64,000 nt of DNA from Topomyia yanbarensis (Eukaryota > Arthropoda > Insecta > Diptera > Culicidae): NCBI RefSeq assembly GCF_030247195.1, contig NC_080672.1, forward strand, positions 9,920,001 to 9,984,000, written 5' to 3'. The translations under genes were made by a program, and so were the position numbers. The notes under the pieces were generated by a model. It saw only the letters and a program-made list of their open reading frames with translations, did not search any database and was not told where the DNA came from. How positions within the stretch are numbered: position 1 is the stretch's first letter; the number at the start of each line of letters is the position of its first letter. Below are positions 32,514 through 44,597 of the stretch, in pieces.

Positions 32514-33908
32514 ATGGCCCATTTAAGCATGGCGTCATCCATCGAACCCTACCGCAAGGGTGTCTCTTTCGGTGATTGGGTCGACAGATTAGAATTTTGT
32601 TTCGTTGCAAATAATGTTGACGAAAACCTGAAAAAGGCCCATTTTATTACATTGGCCGGTCCTCTTGTTTATGCAGAATTGAAACTGCAATACCCGGTAG
32701 AAAATTTGAACAATGTGTCGTATAACGACATGGTTAAAAAGTTGAAGAATAGATTTGACAAAAAGCCTTCTTGCTTAGTACAACGTTTGAAATTCTCAAA
32801 CAGGGTTCAGCAACCAGATGAGTCGCTTGAGGACTATGTGTTATCCGTCAAACTGCAGGCGGAGTTCTGTTCCTTTGGTGAATTTAAGAATCAGGCAATT
32901 CGCGACCGTATTATTTCGGGCATTAGGGATACTCGACTTCAAGAGAAAATTCTGAATGAAGATGAAGATTTAAACGTAGAAGCAACTGAAAAAATCATTA
33001 TGACTTGGGAAATGGCGAAGTGCAACGCCAAATCATTGGGAATAGAAAACAAAACAGAATCTCTTGCTCCTTTGAATGCAATAAGACGCCCAAGAGGGTT
33101 AATGTTGGAGAAACTGGGAGCTACACTGGAGGCAGCCAGGGTAGCAAATCAACCAGGTTCTTCCAAAGTTCCCATAAGGGACAGGTTAGGTTTCACGCCT
33201 TATGCTCGGAATAGTCCGCGTTACAGAGGGAACAATCAAAACTCAAGAATGACTGAATGGAACAACGGCCTAGATAAGGTAAAAAAAGACCATTCTCAAT
33301 TAATTTGTGATTTTTGCGGAAAGAAAGGTCATATAAAGAAGAAATGCTTTAGGTTGAAGAACTTACACCGCGACGCAGTAAAATTTGTAGACTCATGGAA
33401 TGAACCTGGACCCAGCACGGACCGGAGCCTCAGCGAGTTGTTCGACAGGATGCGAGCTGACGACGTCGAAAGCGACAACAATGATGATAAAGGTGACGTT
33501 CAATGTATGTTAGTGTCGTCCATTAATAAAATTAATAACCCTTGTTTAGTTAATGTAATCATGGAAGGAAAATCTATCCAAATGGAAGTTGATTGTGGTT
33601 CTTCAGTAACCGTTATGGGAAAACAGCAATATGAATCGAACTTTAATATTCCCCTAAAAAAATCGGATAAACGATTATTGGTTGTGAATGGGGATAAACT
33701 TAAAATATGGGGTGAAACAAAGGTTTCAGTGATGCTTGGAGGAAAACAAGCTAGTTTGACTTTGGTAGTTTTAGATTGTAAAAATAGCTTTGTACCTTTA
33801 CTTGGACGTGACAGTTTAGATGTATTCTTCAATAATTGGAGAAACTTTTTTGGTAATTCGTTGGAAATCAACAATATAAATTATGGGAATAATACGGACC
33901 AGATTTGA
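32514..33908 (+). CDS. gag: gag-protease of the second gypsy element, 464 aa
   Basis: Gag and protease share one frame from ATG 32514. The capsid-like part (residues about 10-170) includes FGDWVDRLEFCFVANN and FCSFGEFKNQAIRDRIISG. One zinc knuckle follows: CDFCGKKGHIKKKC (about residues 264-277). The aspartic protease at about residues 345-450 has VDCGSSVTVMG where the family normally has D-S/T-G, and a downstream LLGRDSLD flap/ILG-like segment. An Asp-Cys-Gly catalytic triplet is unusual and may impair activity. The frame ends at TGA 33906-33908 while the pol frame (-1) opens only from 33893, so any frameshift must happen within that short overlap; no classic slippery heptamer is evident. 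Confidence 0.88.
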   Translation: MAHLSMASSIEPYRKGVSFGDWVDRLEFCFVANNVDENLKKAHFITLAGPLVYAELKLQYPVENLNNVSYNDMVKKLKNRFDKKPSCLVQRLKFSNRVQQPDESLEDYVLSVKLQAEFCSFGEFKNQAIRDRIISGIRDTRLQEKILNEDEDLNVEATEKIIMTWEMAKCNAKSLGIENKTESLAPLNAIRRPRGLMLEKLGATLEAARVANQPGSSKVPIRDRLGFTPYARNSPRYRGNNQNSRMTEWNNGLDKVKKDHSQLICDFCGKKGHIKKKCFRLKNLHRDAVKFVDSWNEPGPSTDRSLSELFDRMRADDVESDNNDDKGDVQCMLVSSINKINNPCLVNVIMEGKSIQMEVDCGSSVTVMGKQQYESNFNIPLKKSDKRLLVVNGDKLKIWGETKVSVMLGGKQASLTLVVLDCKNSFVPLLGRDSLDVFFNNWRNFFGNSLEINNINYGNNTDQI

Positions 33909-36900
33909 AACAAAAATATGCAGATGTGTTTATCAAAGATTTTTCTTCGCCTATAGTGGGTTTCGTGGCGGATTTGGTGCTCAGTAACGAGGAACCAATT
34001 TTTAAAAAAGCATATAATGTTCCTTATAGATTGAAGGATAAAGTGTTGAATTATTTACAAAAGTTGGAAGATGAAAAAGTAATTACTCCGATCAAAACGA
34101 GCCAATGGGCGTCTCCTGTAGTGATCGTGATAAAAAAAAATAATGATATTAGATTGGTTATAGACTGCAAAGCTTCTATAAATGGCCTGCGTCAAGCCAA
34201 ACCGAACTAAGCGCCATAATTTTTTTCGTATATTTTTCGTACCAAAATTCATTTTTCGATAACTTACCATTTACGTAGAAAGTCAAAGAACACTTGCTTG
34301 CTTTCGTTTGCTATTTGAGCTCCCAAAACAATAGATATTAGAGTTCCTGGTGTTACATTGGATGTTAAAGCGATTTTAGATAAAGTACCTCAAAATGGCG
34401 CTTGGTCCTCTTTGGCTTAACACAGGCCAAATAAATTATTGATTCCAAATACCTACCCATTGCCGTCGGCTCAGGATTTATTTGCTGGGTTGGCAGGGTG
34501 TAAAGTATTCTGCTCTTTAGATCTGGAGGGCGCTTACACACAGTTGTCCTTATCAGAAAAGTCTAGGAAATTCATGGTAATCAACACTATTAAAGGGTTA
34601 TATACCTATAATAGGTTGCCGCAAGGAGCATCATCCAGTGCTTCAATTTTCCAACAAGTGATGGACCAAGTTTTACAAGGAATTGAATATACATACTGTT
34701 ATTTGGATGATGTTCTTATTGCTGGTAAAAATTTACTGGATTGCTTGGGGAAATTGGAATTAGTTTTGACTAAATTGTCGGCAGCGAATATAAAAGTAAA
34801 TTGGGAAAAGTGCAAGTTTTTTGTTACTGAATTACCTTATTTAGGACACATAATTAGTGAAAAGGGTTTGTTGCCGTGTCCAAGTAAGATATCGACTATT
34901 AAGGAAGCAAAGGTACCAAAGAACGTACAAGAATTGAAATCTTTTCTGGGGCTCATAAACTATTATCACAAGTTTATACCACATTTGTCATCAAAACTAT
35001 ATTACTTGTATAATCTTTTAAAAAATGATACTAAATACGTATGGGACGCTAATTGCGATAAGGCCTTTGAAGAAAGTAAAAAATCATTGATAGCGACGAA
35101 TTTCTTAGAATTTTTTGATCCAAACAAACCCATAGTGGTTGTTGCTGATGCTTCGAGCTATGGCCTTGGTGGAGTAATTGCTCACACTATAGATGGAATT
35201 GAAAAGCCGATATGCTTCACTTCCTTCTCTTTGAATTCAGCGCAGAAAAACTATCCAATCTTACACTTAGAAGCCTTGGCTCTGGTTTCCACAATAAAAA
35301 AATTTCATAAATACCTTTACGGACAAAATTTTTTTGTTTTCACTGATCACAAACCTTTAGTTGGCATTTTTGGTAAGGAAGGCGGAAACTCCCTTTTTGT
35401 AACGAGACTCCACCGATATATTTTGGAAATTTCTATATATAATTTTGAAATTCAATACCGACCATCCGCCAAAATGGGCAATGCAGATTTCTGTTCCAGA
35501 TTTCCATTAGAACAGAAAATTCCAGAAGAATATGATAAAGAGTTTGTCAGAAGTATTAATTTTACGAAAGAGTTGCCCATTGATCACATTAAAATAGGTC
35601 AAATGACTAATGGTGATGAGTTTTTACAGACAATTATTAGATACATTCGCTGCGGTTGGCCCAAAAGAGTCGATAAACGTTTCATCAATGTTTTTTCTAA
35701 TCATCAAGAATTAGAGATTGTTGACGAATGCTTAATGTATCAGAATAGGGTAGTTATACCACAGCTAATGCAGAACGAAACATTAAAGCTCTTACATGCG
35801 AACCACGCAGGAATGGTGAAAATGAAGCAGCTAGCTAGGCGCTCGGTTTATTGGTATGGTCTTAATTCAGATATAGAACGGTTTGTTAAATCTTGTCATG
35901 AATGTAACAGTATGGCGATAGAACCAAATTCAAAAGTGGAATCCAAATGGATTCCTACAATTCGACCGTTTAGCAGAATTCATATTGATTTCTTTCATTT
36001 TGAACATCATACCTTTTTACTTATGGTAGATAGCTATTCAAAATGGGTTGAAATAGACTGGATGAAAAATGGCACGGACGCAGGAAAAGTTCTGAAGAAA
36101 CTTGTTGCTTTATTTGCTAGATTTGGGTTATCGGATGTTTTAGTATCGGACGGCGGTCCTCCGATCAATTCCTTCAATTTTGTCGGGTTTCTGGAAAGAC
36201 AAGGTATAAAAGTATTTAAAAGTCCGCCATATCATCCTTCAAGTAATGGTCAGGCAGAAAGATTAGTCAGAACTGTTAAAGAAGTTGTGAAGAAGTTCCT
36301 TATGGATCCAGAAACTAAAGGATTGGACCTGGAAGATCAGATAAATTTATTTTTATTTACATATAGAAACACTTGTTTGATAAATGATAAACAATTTCCA
36401 TCTGAAAAAGTTTTATCATATGCACCTAAAACGCTTATTGATTTACTAAATCCAAAAAAGCAATTTAAAAGACAAATATCTATACCAAATCCTTCTGTGG
36501 ATGAAAAATCATCTTTAAATGCTCCTACGATTGTAGGAGGGCATATTAACGATATTTTTGACAATCTGATAGAAGGTGATGAAGTGTGGTACAAGAACCA
36601 TAACCCACATCAGCACATGCGTTGGTTAAAAGCAATATTTTTAAAACGTTTCTCTAAAAACACATTCCAGATTACGATTGGAAACGTGCCAACAATGGCA
36701 CACCGTACTCAGCTAAGAGTTCCTGATTCCGGCCAGAGAAGACCAAACGTGATCTCAAGATACAGACCGGCCAAAGGGACGGAGTGTGTAGAGACAAACA
36801 CGAACAGTGAGGATGAAGAAGGATTCAAAGGATTTAGTGAGCTCGAATTGGAGAGGAGAGGAACGAAGAGGAAATTGCAGACATTAATACTGCCGACGGA

Positions 36901-37033
36901 ACGGTCGGGGATAGAACCACAGATACCACAAAGGTGGATTCGAATTTTGTTTACAAATAGGAAAGAGAAAAGACTAATGTCAAATTATACTGTGAAATTT
37001 ACACAAATTCAAGAAAGCTTGATCTCGAACTAG
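33893..37033 (+). pseudogene. pol: pol of the second gypsy element, broken by a 245-bp MITE
   Basis: The RT N-terminal part (33905-34183) reaches the IRLVIDCKASIN segment and is then cut by the MITE at 34184-34428. The frame resumes at 34433 with the NTYPLPSAQDLFAGLAG segment, FCSLDLEGAY, RLPQGASSSASIFQ and the catalytic YLDDVLIAG. RNase H (VVADASSYGLGG, FTDHKPLVG) and integrase follow: HHCC finger (HANHAGM ... CHEC), then D,D,E in IHIDFF, SDGGPP and GQAERLVR. The tail is basic and ends at 37033. Apart from the insertion, no stop interrupts RT-RNase H-integrase. The MITE adds stops (first at 34208), so RT cannot be made. Confidence 0.92.
34184..34428. mobile_element. 245-bp MITE inserted in the RT of the second gypsy element
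   Basis: The ends are inverted: GGCCTGCGTCAAGCCAAA on the left and the complement of TTTGGCTTAACACAGGCC on the right (two mismatches in 18). AAAT lies on both sides (34180-34183 and 34429-34432). MITE plus one duplication is 249 bp, a multiple of three, which is why the pol frame is the same on both sides. Confidence 0.9.
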
Positions 37034-37136
37034 TTTGAATTGAAAAACTAATCGAATTTTAAATAATCTAAGTGTTTGAAATATACATAAGAATTGTTTT
37101 AGGTTTAAGCAAAAAAAAATATAAAAGGTGAAGAGC

Positions 37137-37340
37137 TATTGTGTACGCCCTTTGCGTATAACAGCGACTTTCATAAGATAACGCTATGTAACGTTTTCAA
37201 AAGAACATTGTATATAATATCGGCAGAGCCGTCACTTTTGATTGAACTCTTAACCCAGTTAGTTCGCCTTCTCTCTCTCCGAAACCCCTTATTTATAGGA
37301 TAGCTACCGTGATAAAATAAGTAAGTATAAAGTTATTAAA
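37137..37340 (+). repeat. 3' LTR of the second gypsy element
   Basis: 204 bp, two substitutions from the 5' LTR, followed by GTGTC. Confidence 0.88.
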
Positions 37341-37345
37341 GTGTC

Positions 37346-38262
37346 CAAGTTTGCACACACATGTTCCGTACAGCGATTGCTGGCCGATCGAAGCGCCGAC
37401 CAGTGGCAAGTTGCTACTCGCTGTTGTCATTTCAAAGCGACAGTTTTATTGAAAAATGTATATTGAAAAAGATTATATAGAGATAAAGCTACTTGACCTA
37501 TCACCACGTACCCCTCCTGAGCTAATTGTAGAATGCATGTCGCAATACGAAGAATTAGAATCCGTTACACCTGATATGTGGAGAATTTTTTTCCCCTAGC
37601 AAAGTTCTTGTGGCGAGAATGCTGATCGAAAGACCTATCCCATCTCACTTGACTATAAAGCTCAAAACCCACGAAGCTACTATTAATCGAACTACGTTAT
37701 GTACCCATGAGGGGCAGACTCTTGCGTGCATGTATTGTAATCAGATAGCGCACCACGGACAACATTGCGCGGAAGATACAGAGGAAAATGCATCTCTACC
37801 GATTACCAACGCATCCACGGCAAACCAACCCAAAACAGAGTTTTCCATACCAATACCTGAACCACAAACGGTTGCCAAATTTGTGGCAGCTGTTCAGACC
37901 ATATTCACAACCGCAAAAGCAGCATCCAGCAACCCAAAAACACCTGTAAGCAACATCGGCGAAGAAGATAATAATGATGACGGATTTACACTGGTCACCC
38001 GTAAATGCAAGAACACTTTTAACGACGATAAGCTTGGTGTGAAGGACAGGGGAGAATCGAATGATCCCGGCGAGCTGGCAAATGTTTTCCCGCCGCGAAA
38101 GAAGGTCTCCGCGCGTGATAAAAAGTTGCGCGCGAGATCCAACGGATAATCAAAAATATTTGTTTTTCTTTTTATTTTTTATATATTGCAAAAACATGAA
38201 AGATGCACGGCTCCGTTAAGCTACCGCTATGAGCCGTGTCAAATAAACGGAAACACAAAAAA
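37346..38262 (+). pseudogene. LINE ORF1 relic (I/Loner-like) with 3' UTR
   Basis: The first frame from ATG 37456 (starting MYIEKDYIEIKLLDLSPRTP) stops after about 48 codons. The next frame, to 38149, carries ERPIPSHLTI and a Cys/His segment CMYCNQIAHHGQHC. This is the arrangement seen in ORF1 of mosquito LINEs whose proteins have a conserved PIPSY-type stretch before a zinc segment. A Lys-rich tail (PPRKKVSARDKKLRARS) follows, then a 3' UTR-like stretch with an inverted GGCTC / GAGCC phrase. ORF2 is absent. It directly abuts the second gypsy element. Confidence 0.6.
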
Positions 38263-38535
38263 CAGAATGTGACCCACTAATTCGATTTTGGGAAGTATTT
38301 CTAGTTATTTTACGTAGGTAATAGTAAAAAAAAAGGAATCTGTATTTCCAACTTCGGCTGCATCTGAAAAGACCAACAACATATGATTTAATGACCTGAT
38401 TGGACCAATCTTGGTGTAATAGTTCTGAATGGATTGTGATGCATAAATTGCTCCTTTTTCTGTTTCGTGATCCACGATCTAGGGTGCGGGTGCCCTTAAA
38501 CAAACGTCATAAAAGCTGCTTTGATGTCAATTATT

Positions 38536-38787
38536 TCTTGAGCGTTTTTTCAAAACGTCATATCTGCAATGAGTTACTCTCTTTGTTTACTTTCTCTTCT
38601 GTTAATAATTCGGTCACTTTAACGTTTATCCCTCAACTCTTTGCATAATATGCTAGTTAAAACCACCGTCTTTCGATCTGTACTGTAAAATAAGTGAAAA
38701 GTATTATAGTGACGCCGTAGAAAATCAAAAGTGAAAGTAAACAGAGTAACTCATTGCAGATATGACGTTTTGAAAAAACGCTCAAGA
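38536..38787. mobile_element. foldback MITE with about 55-bp arms
   Basis: Bases 38536-38594 and 38733-38787 are inverted copies (TCTTGAGCGTTTTTTCAAAA and its complement), nearly perfect except for a four-base indel. Weaker matching extends outward. No coding content. Confidence 0.82.
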
Positions 38788-39044
38788 TTTGCTGTCAATT
38801 CAAAGTACACGCGAATCTACGGCTATAGTATAGAAGGTGGAAACATTATTGTTTCTATATAGTGGCTTATTTTTCGACAAACATTCCATTCGTAACAAAA
38901 TATAAATTTATTTTTCCTTGATCTGAAAAATAGTTTAACTGCCAGGTTCTCGTTAACCATGAAAAAATTACAATTGGAAGCCGAATAAAATGAAGGAAAA
39001 AACGAAAACACGCTGTGTTATGATTTGTTCTTATTGCTTCGGTA

Positions 39045-39941
<897 letters not shown>

Positions 39942-40349
39942 ATTAACAGTCACGGATACTGGATTTTCAAGCTGTCGTGTAATGTTTAGGTGTTGATTTT
40001 TATACATGGTATTAATTCTAGGATTTTATTATAGAACGGTTCTTTTTTAGTTTTTTAATCTCAGACAGATTAAGTACTAAACGATATAAAAAGTATTGTC
40101 ATTGATTACCTTAAAAATAGTGATTCACTTCAATCCCTTCCGATTAGTATTTGCAGATTTCTTTCTGTTTCGTTCAAAAACGTAATAAATTCAAAAGAAA
40201 TTATTTATTCTGGAAAAAAAGATTTTTCTAGTACCTAAATAATTGTCATCAAATGGTCCCTGAATACCTGATCATACAAACACCACTAACAGTAACAACA
40301 CCTTTTCAATAGTATTTTCACTAATCTAATGAGGAATAGAAAAATATTG

Positions 40350-42614
40350 CTAAACCTTTGAATGTATCTCGTTTTGGGCGCATTTCATGATGTCCAACGC
40401 ACCCTTCGATATCAGGTCATGCGCTAAGCGTTGCCCTAATCTTTCGGCCGATTCAAAGATATCCCGTCGAACGGGTTTGTGGCGGAACATGCCGCAGAAA
40501 AGCATCTCACTGCTATCCTCCAAAGTAGGTGTCACAATAACACGCTGTAGATTCTCGTTGTAATCTAGAATCTTGGCTTGTTGCGTCAGAAATGGACATT
40601 TATCAATACTTGCTTCTTGAAGGGGCTGTTGCTCCGCATGCTTGGCATTAATCCATTTTCCGCTGATGGGACATTTAAGAGCACCCTGGCCGGATTGATC
40701 TACCTTTTGTTCGGTACTGACATATGGACAATCTCCCATAAAATCAACTCCCACTGGAAATGCACTGCTTGGGCAAATGCTGAGGTCCTTTGCATCCCCT
40801 TGTCCTTTTTCCTGTATCGTATTTTCTACCTTTGAACCTTTTTTCTCCCCAGAGAAAGGACACTTTTGGAACATATCACCGTGAGTGGCCATGAACTTTG
40901 CTAAATCAAGCGACTCTCCTATTTGCGAACAACCAGGCTCGGAATCATCTACAATCTCCGGACTCTTTCGTTGTTTTTCTGTGATGTTTGTTTGTGTCAA
41001 TAGACTTGCACCAATAGCATTGTCGGTCACATCCTCTGCAATTCGAGTTTTCTTTGCAGGAAGCGTGTTCCCATTATCTAAATCTAGTTCGTCGGTATCA
41101 AGCAATTGAAACGAGCAACCATCTTCCGCTCGTAATTCTGTTTTACCGTCCAAACTCCAGACAGCACCCGTAATGTTGAGTAATGTGGAATCTCTTTTCC
41201 GTTTCAAATTTGTACAAACAGCAACCGGTGCACTACATCCACCTCCCAGTGTTTTCAAGAAACTTCGTTCGGCTAAAATCCTACACTGAGTATCCAAATG
41301 GCAGAGCTGGTACAACATTTCTAGAATATATTCGTCATTGGAACGACATTCGACAGCTAACGCACCTTGTCCCACAGCATAGAGTATCTCGGCAGGCTCA
41401 ATGGTCTGATCGATCCGCTTGTCCCAGGACATTCTTGTTAGACCTGCTTGGGCCAAAATGATGCCCGCAAATTTGGAACTTTCTGCATCCAGCTTAGCCA
41501 GACGAGTGTTCAAGTTCCCGCGGATGTCACACACCGTCAAATGGGGATAAGTTCTTGCTAGTTGAGCAGATCTTCGCAGAGATGATGTTCCGATGACGGC
41601 CCCTTTCGGCAGTGTATTTAACGTTTTTCCTCGATGCTTTCCGTTTAACACCAGAGCGTCACGAGGATCCTCCCGCTCCAGTACGGCACCGATCGCCATT
41701 CCGATCGGCAATGTCGTTGGAAGGTCTTTCAGAGAGTGTACAACAAAATCTACGCCTCCAGTGCGTAGCGCATCTTCCAGGTCTTTGGTAAACAAAGACT
41801 TTTCACCGATTTTCGGCAACGATTTGTTCAGCACTCGATCGCCAACCGTTGTCATAGTATCTGGGAGAAGAAACATTGATTTTGTATTATATTACAACAG
41901 ATTTTAGAGGATGCACAACGAACAATTACTCTGAAGCATAAACTGCTTGGGTCTTTGTGACAATTATTGCAAGTGTTCAGAGGTGATGTCTCGACAACAT
42001 TATCACTTTTGAAATCAAGTCTGCAGCAGTGTCTTTAACTGCTTATAATCGGAAGCTAGTTTGTAGATAGATAAGGAATCCAGAAACAAGAGGTGTGAAA
42101 CTAAAAATCGCAACTCATTGCACGTCTCCACCGGTATGATATGAGGGGAGCTTATTTGAGCATGCAACAAAATATTCAACTTGGTGTACACGTTGTCGGG
42201 ACAACATCTTGAAGAAGTTGCTTGTAAATAATCATGTCTTTGGTACAATTTCAAATGTAAATTAATTTACTTACGTATTTCATATACAACATCGGGGTTG
42301 AGCTTTTGTAGACATGTAATAACATATTTCGTTTGAATCAGTGCCAGCTGAAAAACAGAATAAATGAATAAGATGAATATATAAAGCGCCGAGACTCTCT
42401 AGATTGATACCAAGCATAAAACTTTGGCCCTATAACAGTTAAGAATTCAAGGTTTTCAATGTTAAATGAAAAATGGTATCATGACATAACACATAAAAGC
42501 ACTGATATAACATATGCTTCATTGGTCTAGCCACCCACCCCTTTCCTAATCACTTACCTCACTCTTTCTCGAGCCAACACGAATTATTTTCCCCTTCGTT
42601 TCTTCACCCGTCAT
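40350..42614 (-). CDS. HMBS: hydroxymethylbilane synthase (porphobilinogen deaminase) with a Cys-Pro-rich insert, 546 aa
   Basis: HMBS condenses four porphobilinogen molecules into hydroxymethylbilane, the third step of heme synthesis, in the cytosol. Exons 42614-42558, 42347-42275 and 41860-40350 join in frame. Family signatures: IIRVGSRKSELALIQT at the N-terminus, MTTVGDR, KIGEKSLFTKDLE, VDFVVHSLKDLPT, GTSSLRRSAQL, IRGNLNTRL and YAVGQGALAVECR. The dipyrromethane cofactor Cys is 252 in GGGCSAPVAV. Between the VWSLDG strand and the final helix region (LGQRLAHDLISKGALDI) sits an insert of about 185 residues. It holds five Cys-Pro pairs (Cys377, 406, 421, 440, 465), three preceded by Lys. The insert falls where vertebrate HMBS has about 30 extra residues, so this enzyme is far longer than the usual 350-360. 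The second intron (414 bp) contains an open stretch without an ATG, not counted as an exon. Confidence 0.95.
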
Positions 42615-42619
42615 TGCAA

Positions 42620-44225
42620 TTGATACTGGCGAGTTGTCGTGCCTGCCGTTCACCAATTGATACTATACTAGTTTTAGTGTTTGACCTCTGTATCTGATCT
42701 CCAACTGACGGGGTGAAAGTTTGAGTAGATCTACTGCTGCCTATTCAACACCCCTTTGGATGTTACTTAACGATCCAGCTCGTCACTTACAGGGCTTCCA
42801 TACTGATATCTGATACACTTTTGATGATCCAGCTCAGCAATGTCTCACAAAATATTTCCTAGAACTTAGTTTGAGGAATCAGCATATCATTCTCCAGAAT
42901 GGTTTTTTATGCTTCTCATGCTGCATGCAGCGTGTTACTAAAGTAAACACGTCAACATTAAGTTGACGGCAGGGTAGCCAGAGTATATTTCGTAATATCT
43001 GTATTGAACTACACTAAAATCTTATTTTATGTGGAATTTCCAAGGTGTACGCATTTTGCAATAATTTTTATTGCAATTGTAATTTTTTTGAATACGGTAT
43101 TCTGTTGGTTTACATCTAGTATCAGGACAAGGAAAAATGCTTTGGATATAAGTTACTTGATTAGAGCAGATAAAATTTGAGTTACAATGTAGAATAAGCT
43201 TAGTTTAGCCTAATTAATGCAAACCCGAACAGAACGTAACATCGGAATTGTTAGCAGAAACATTGAATTTACAACAGTTATTGTTGTTAACAATATTTTT
43301 TATAGTAACATCAATGTTTTGGTTTTCAGCACTTTCTTAGAATTTACACAAAAATGACGCTATTCACTTTCTCGTGCATTCAATTTGTTGTTATTTTTAT
43401 GCGCATTTTTCACCATGGCGTTCCGTTTGTCCGCTTCGTGGAATATTTTCCGGTTTTAAAACTTTAGTAAGTAGATATTATAATATAATATGATAAATAT
43501 AAGAAGTCTAATTTAACATTTTTATTTACAGGCGACATGTACGATCGACGCCAGTTGATTGCGGCCTTAAACTTCAATTCCTTACGGGATCGGGGGCACC
43601 GTGCACTGATCCGGGTAGTTTTTGGACTGCATTGTCGACATGAGATAAGAAGCAGCTGATGTCACGATTTCTGAAGTACGTTACTTACACTGATATCGGT
43701 CGATTGTACACTTCCAGAAACGAATGGGACATTAAATCATAACGATGCGGAAGTATTAACGGAGATGTTTGGTAAAGTACGCAGAGCGACACCAGATGGG
43801 AAATTTTGTGATTGCCCGACATATACCCAGAATCAGCAACATATGTGTTCTGGATGTCCCGTTTGTAAATAAATATCCAAAGAACATGACATACTTTGTC
43901 ATGTAAACAAAACAGCTCTTGGCGGTAGTGGCTTATTCCACGGAACATGACAACTAAGTAAGTAGAAATATGTTTCAATATTACCATGACTACTAAAGGT
44001 TTTGTTAGCTAACTTTTTACTGTACGAATTTTTCAGCTGACAAGATTATGCTCTTGCTCCGACCAATGGTGAGTGTGTCGTTCTTGAGCATAGATTAAAA
44101 AGGCTGCGTGTTCCCGTATGCGATGCGCTTGTAGGAAACGATTTAAACGTTGAGAAAAGATACTATGTAAGCATCTACAGACTTCAATTTAACTATGTTA
44201 TAAAAATATGCAAATAAAAAAATGT
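42620..44225. other. gene-free stretch upstream of HMBS
   Basis: It presumably contains the HMBS promoter next to 42614. A pyrimidine-tract acceptor (TTTTATTTACAG, ending 43531) and a donor-like GTAAGTAG (about 43468) suggest a small two-exon transcript. Joining them creates an in-frame stop in the only ATG-led frame, so no protein is called. No repeat was recognised. Confidence 0.4.
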
Positions 44226-44595
44226 ATGAATCACAATTTTGCTGGAAATTCAATTTAACAGTAAATCCGCTGTAAAAAAAACTAGTAAAATTGTTGTAAA
44301 AACAATCTAAATCAACGTTTTGACTTCCAAAATCTACAACAGAATAACATTCTAAATTGTTGTAAGTGGTTTCAAAATGTATGGAGAAAATCCAAATTTT
44401 TCATTGTTACATCGCTTAACGACCGCCCTTTTTCGATGTAAAAATTGTATTTACAATGAAATTGATTGTAGAAACAACAAATTTGATAGTATATTCATTG
44501 TACATTTTCCAACATATCTAATCTTTTGACATCGTTTTTCATTGTAATGTAACAATGAAAATCACTGTAATTCCGTTATACATTTTTATTCGGGT
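44225..44595. repeat. AT-rich MITE-like repeat related to about 39045-39380
   Basis: Recurrent TGTTGTAA, ATTGTTAC and TTTACAATG phrases in both orientations match the style of the copy near MANBAL. It directly abuts the truncated end of the LINE fragment. Confidence 0.4.
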
Positions 44596-44597
44596 AT

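Larger units (their letters stand above)
31685..37340 (+). mobile_element. second Ty3/gypsy retrotransposon, killed by a MITE
   Basis: LTRs of 204 bp (31685-31888 and 37137-37340) differ at two positions. GTGTC flanks the element at 31680-31684 and 37341-37345. TGGCGACGAG, the same primer-binding-like motif as in the younger element, starts at 31890; a purine-rich tract (AAAAGGTGAAGAG) precedes the 3' LTR. The LTR ends are not TG...CA under these boundaries. The internal region encodes gag-protease and pol, and a 245-bp MITE breaks RT. No env. Confidence 0.92.

Noticed and set aside
24397..37345. Endogenous retrovirus with an env gene
   Set aside because: Both gypsy elements end shortly after integrase. 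No open frame with a signal peptide and membrane anchor lies between pol and the 3' LTR, so both are LTR retrotransposons without env.
42015..42254. 80-codon minus-strand open frame inside the second HMBS intron
   Set aside because: It has no ATG at its start (opens with TTG), lies wholly between two exons that join perfectly without it, and shows no domain. It could be an alternative exon but nothing in the sequence supports that.
43357..43640. Two-exon small gene suggested by a good donor and acceptor
   Set aside because: The join produces an in-frame stop in the only ATG-led frame and no homologue is recognised.
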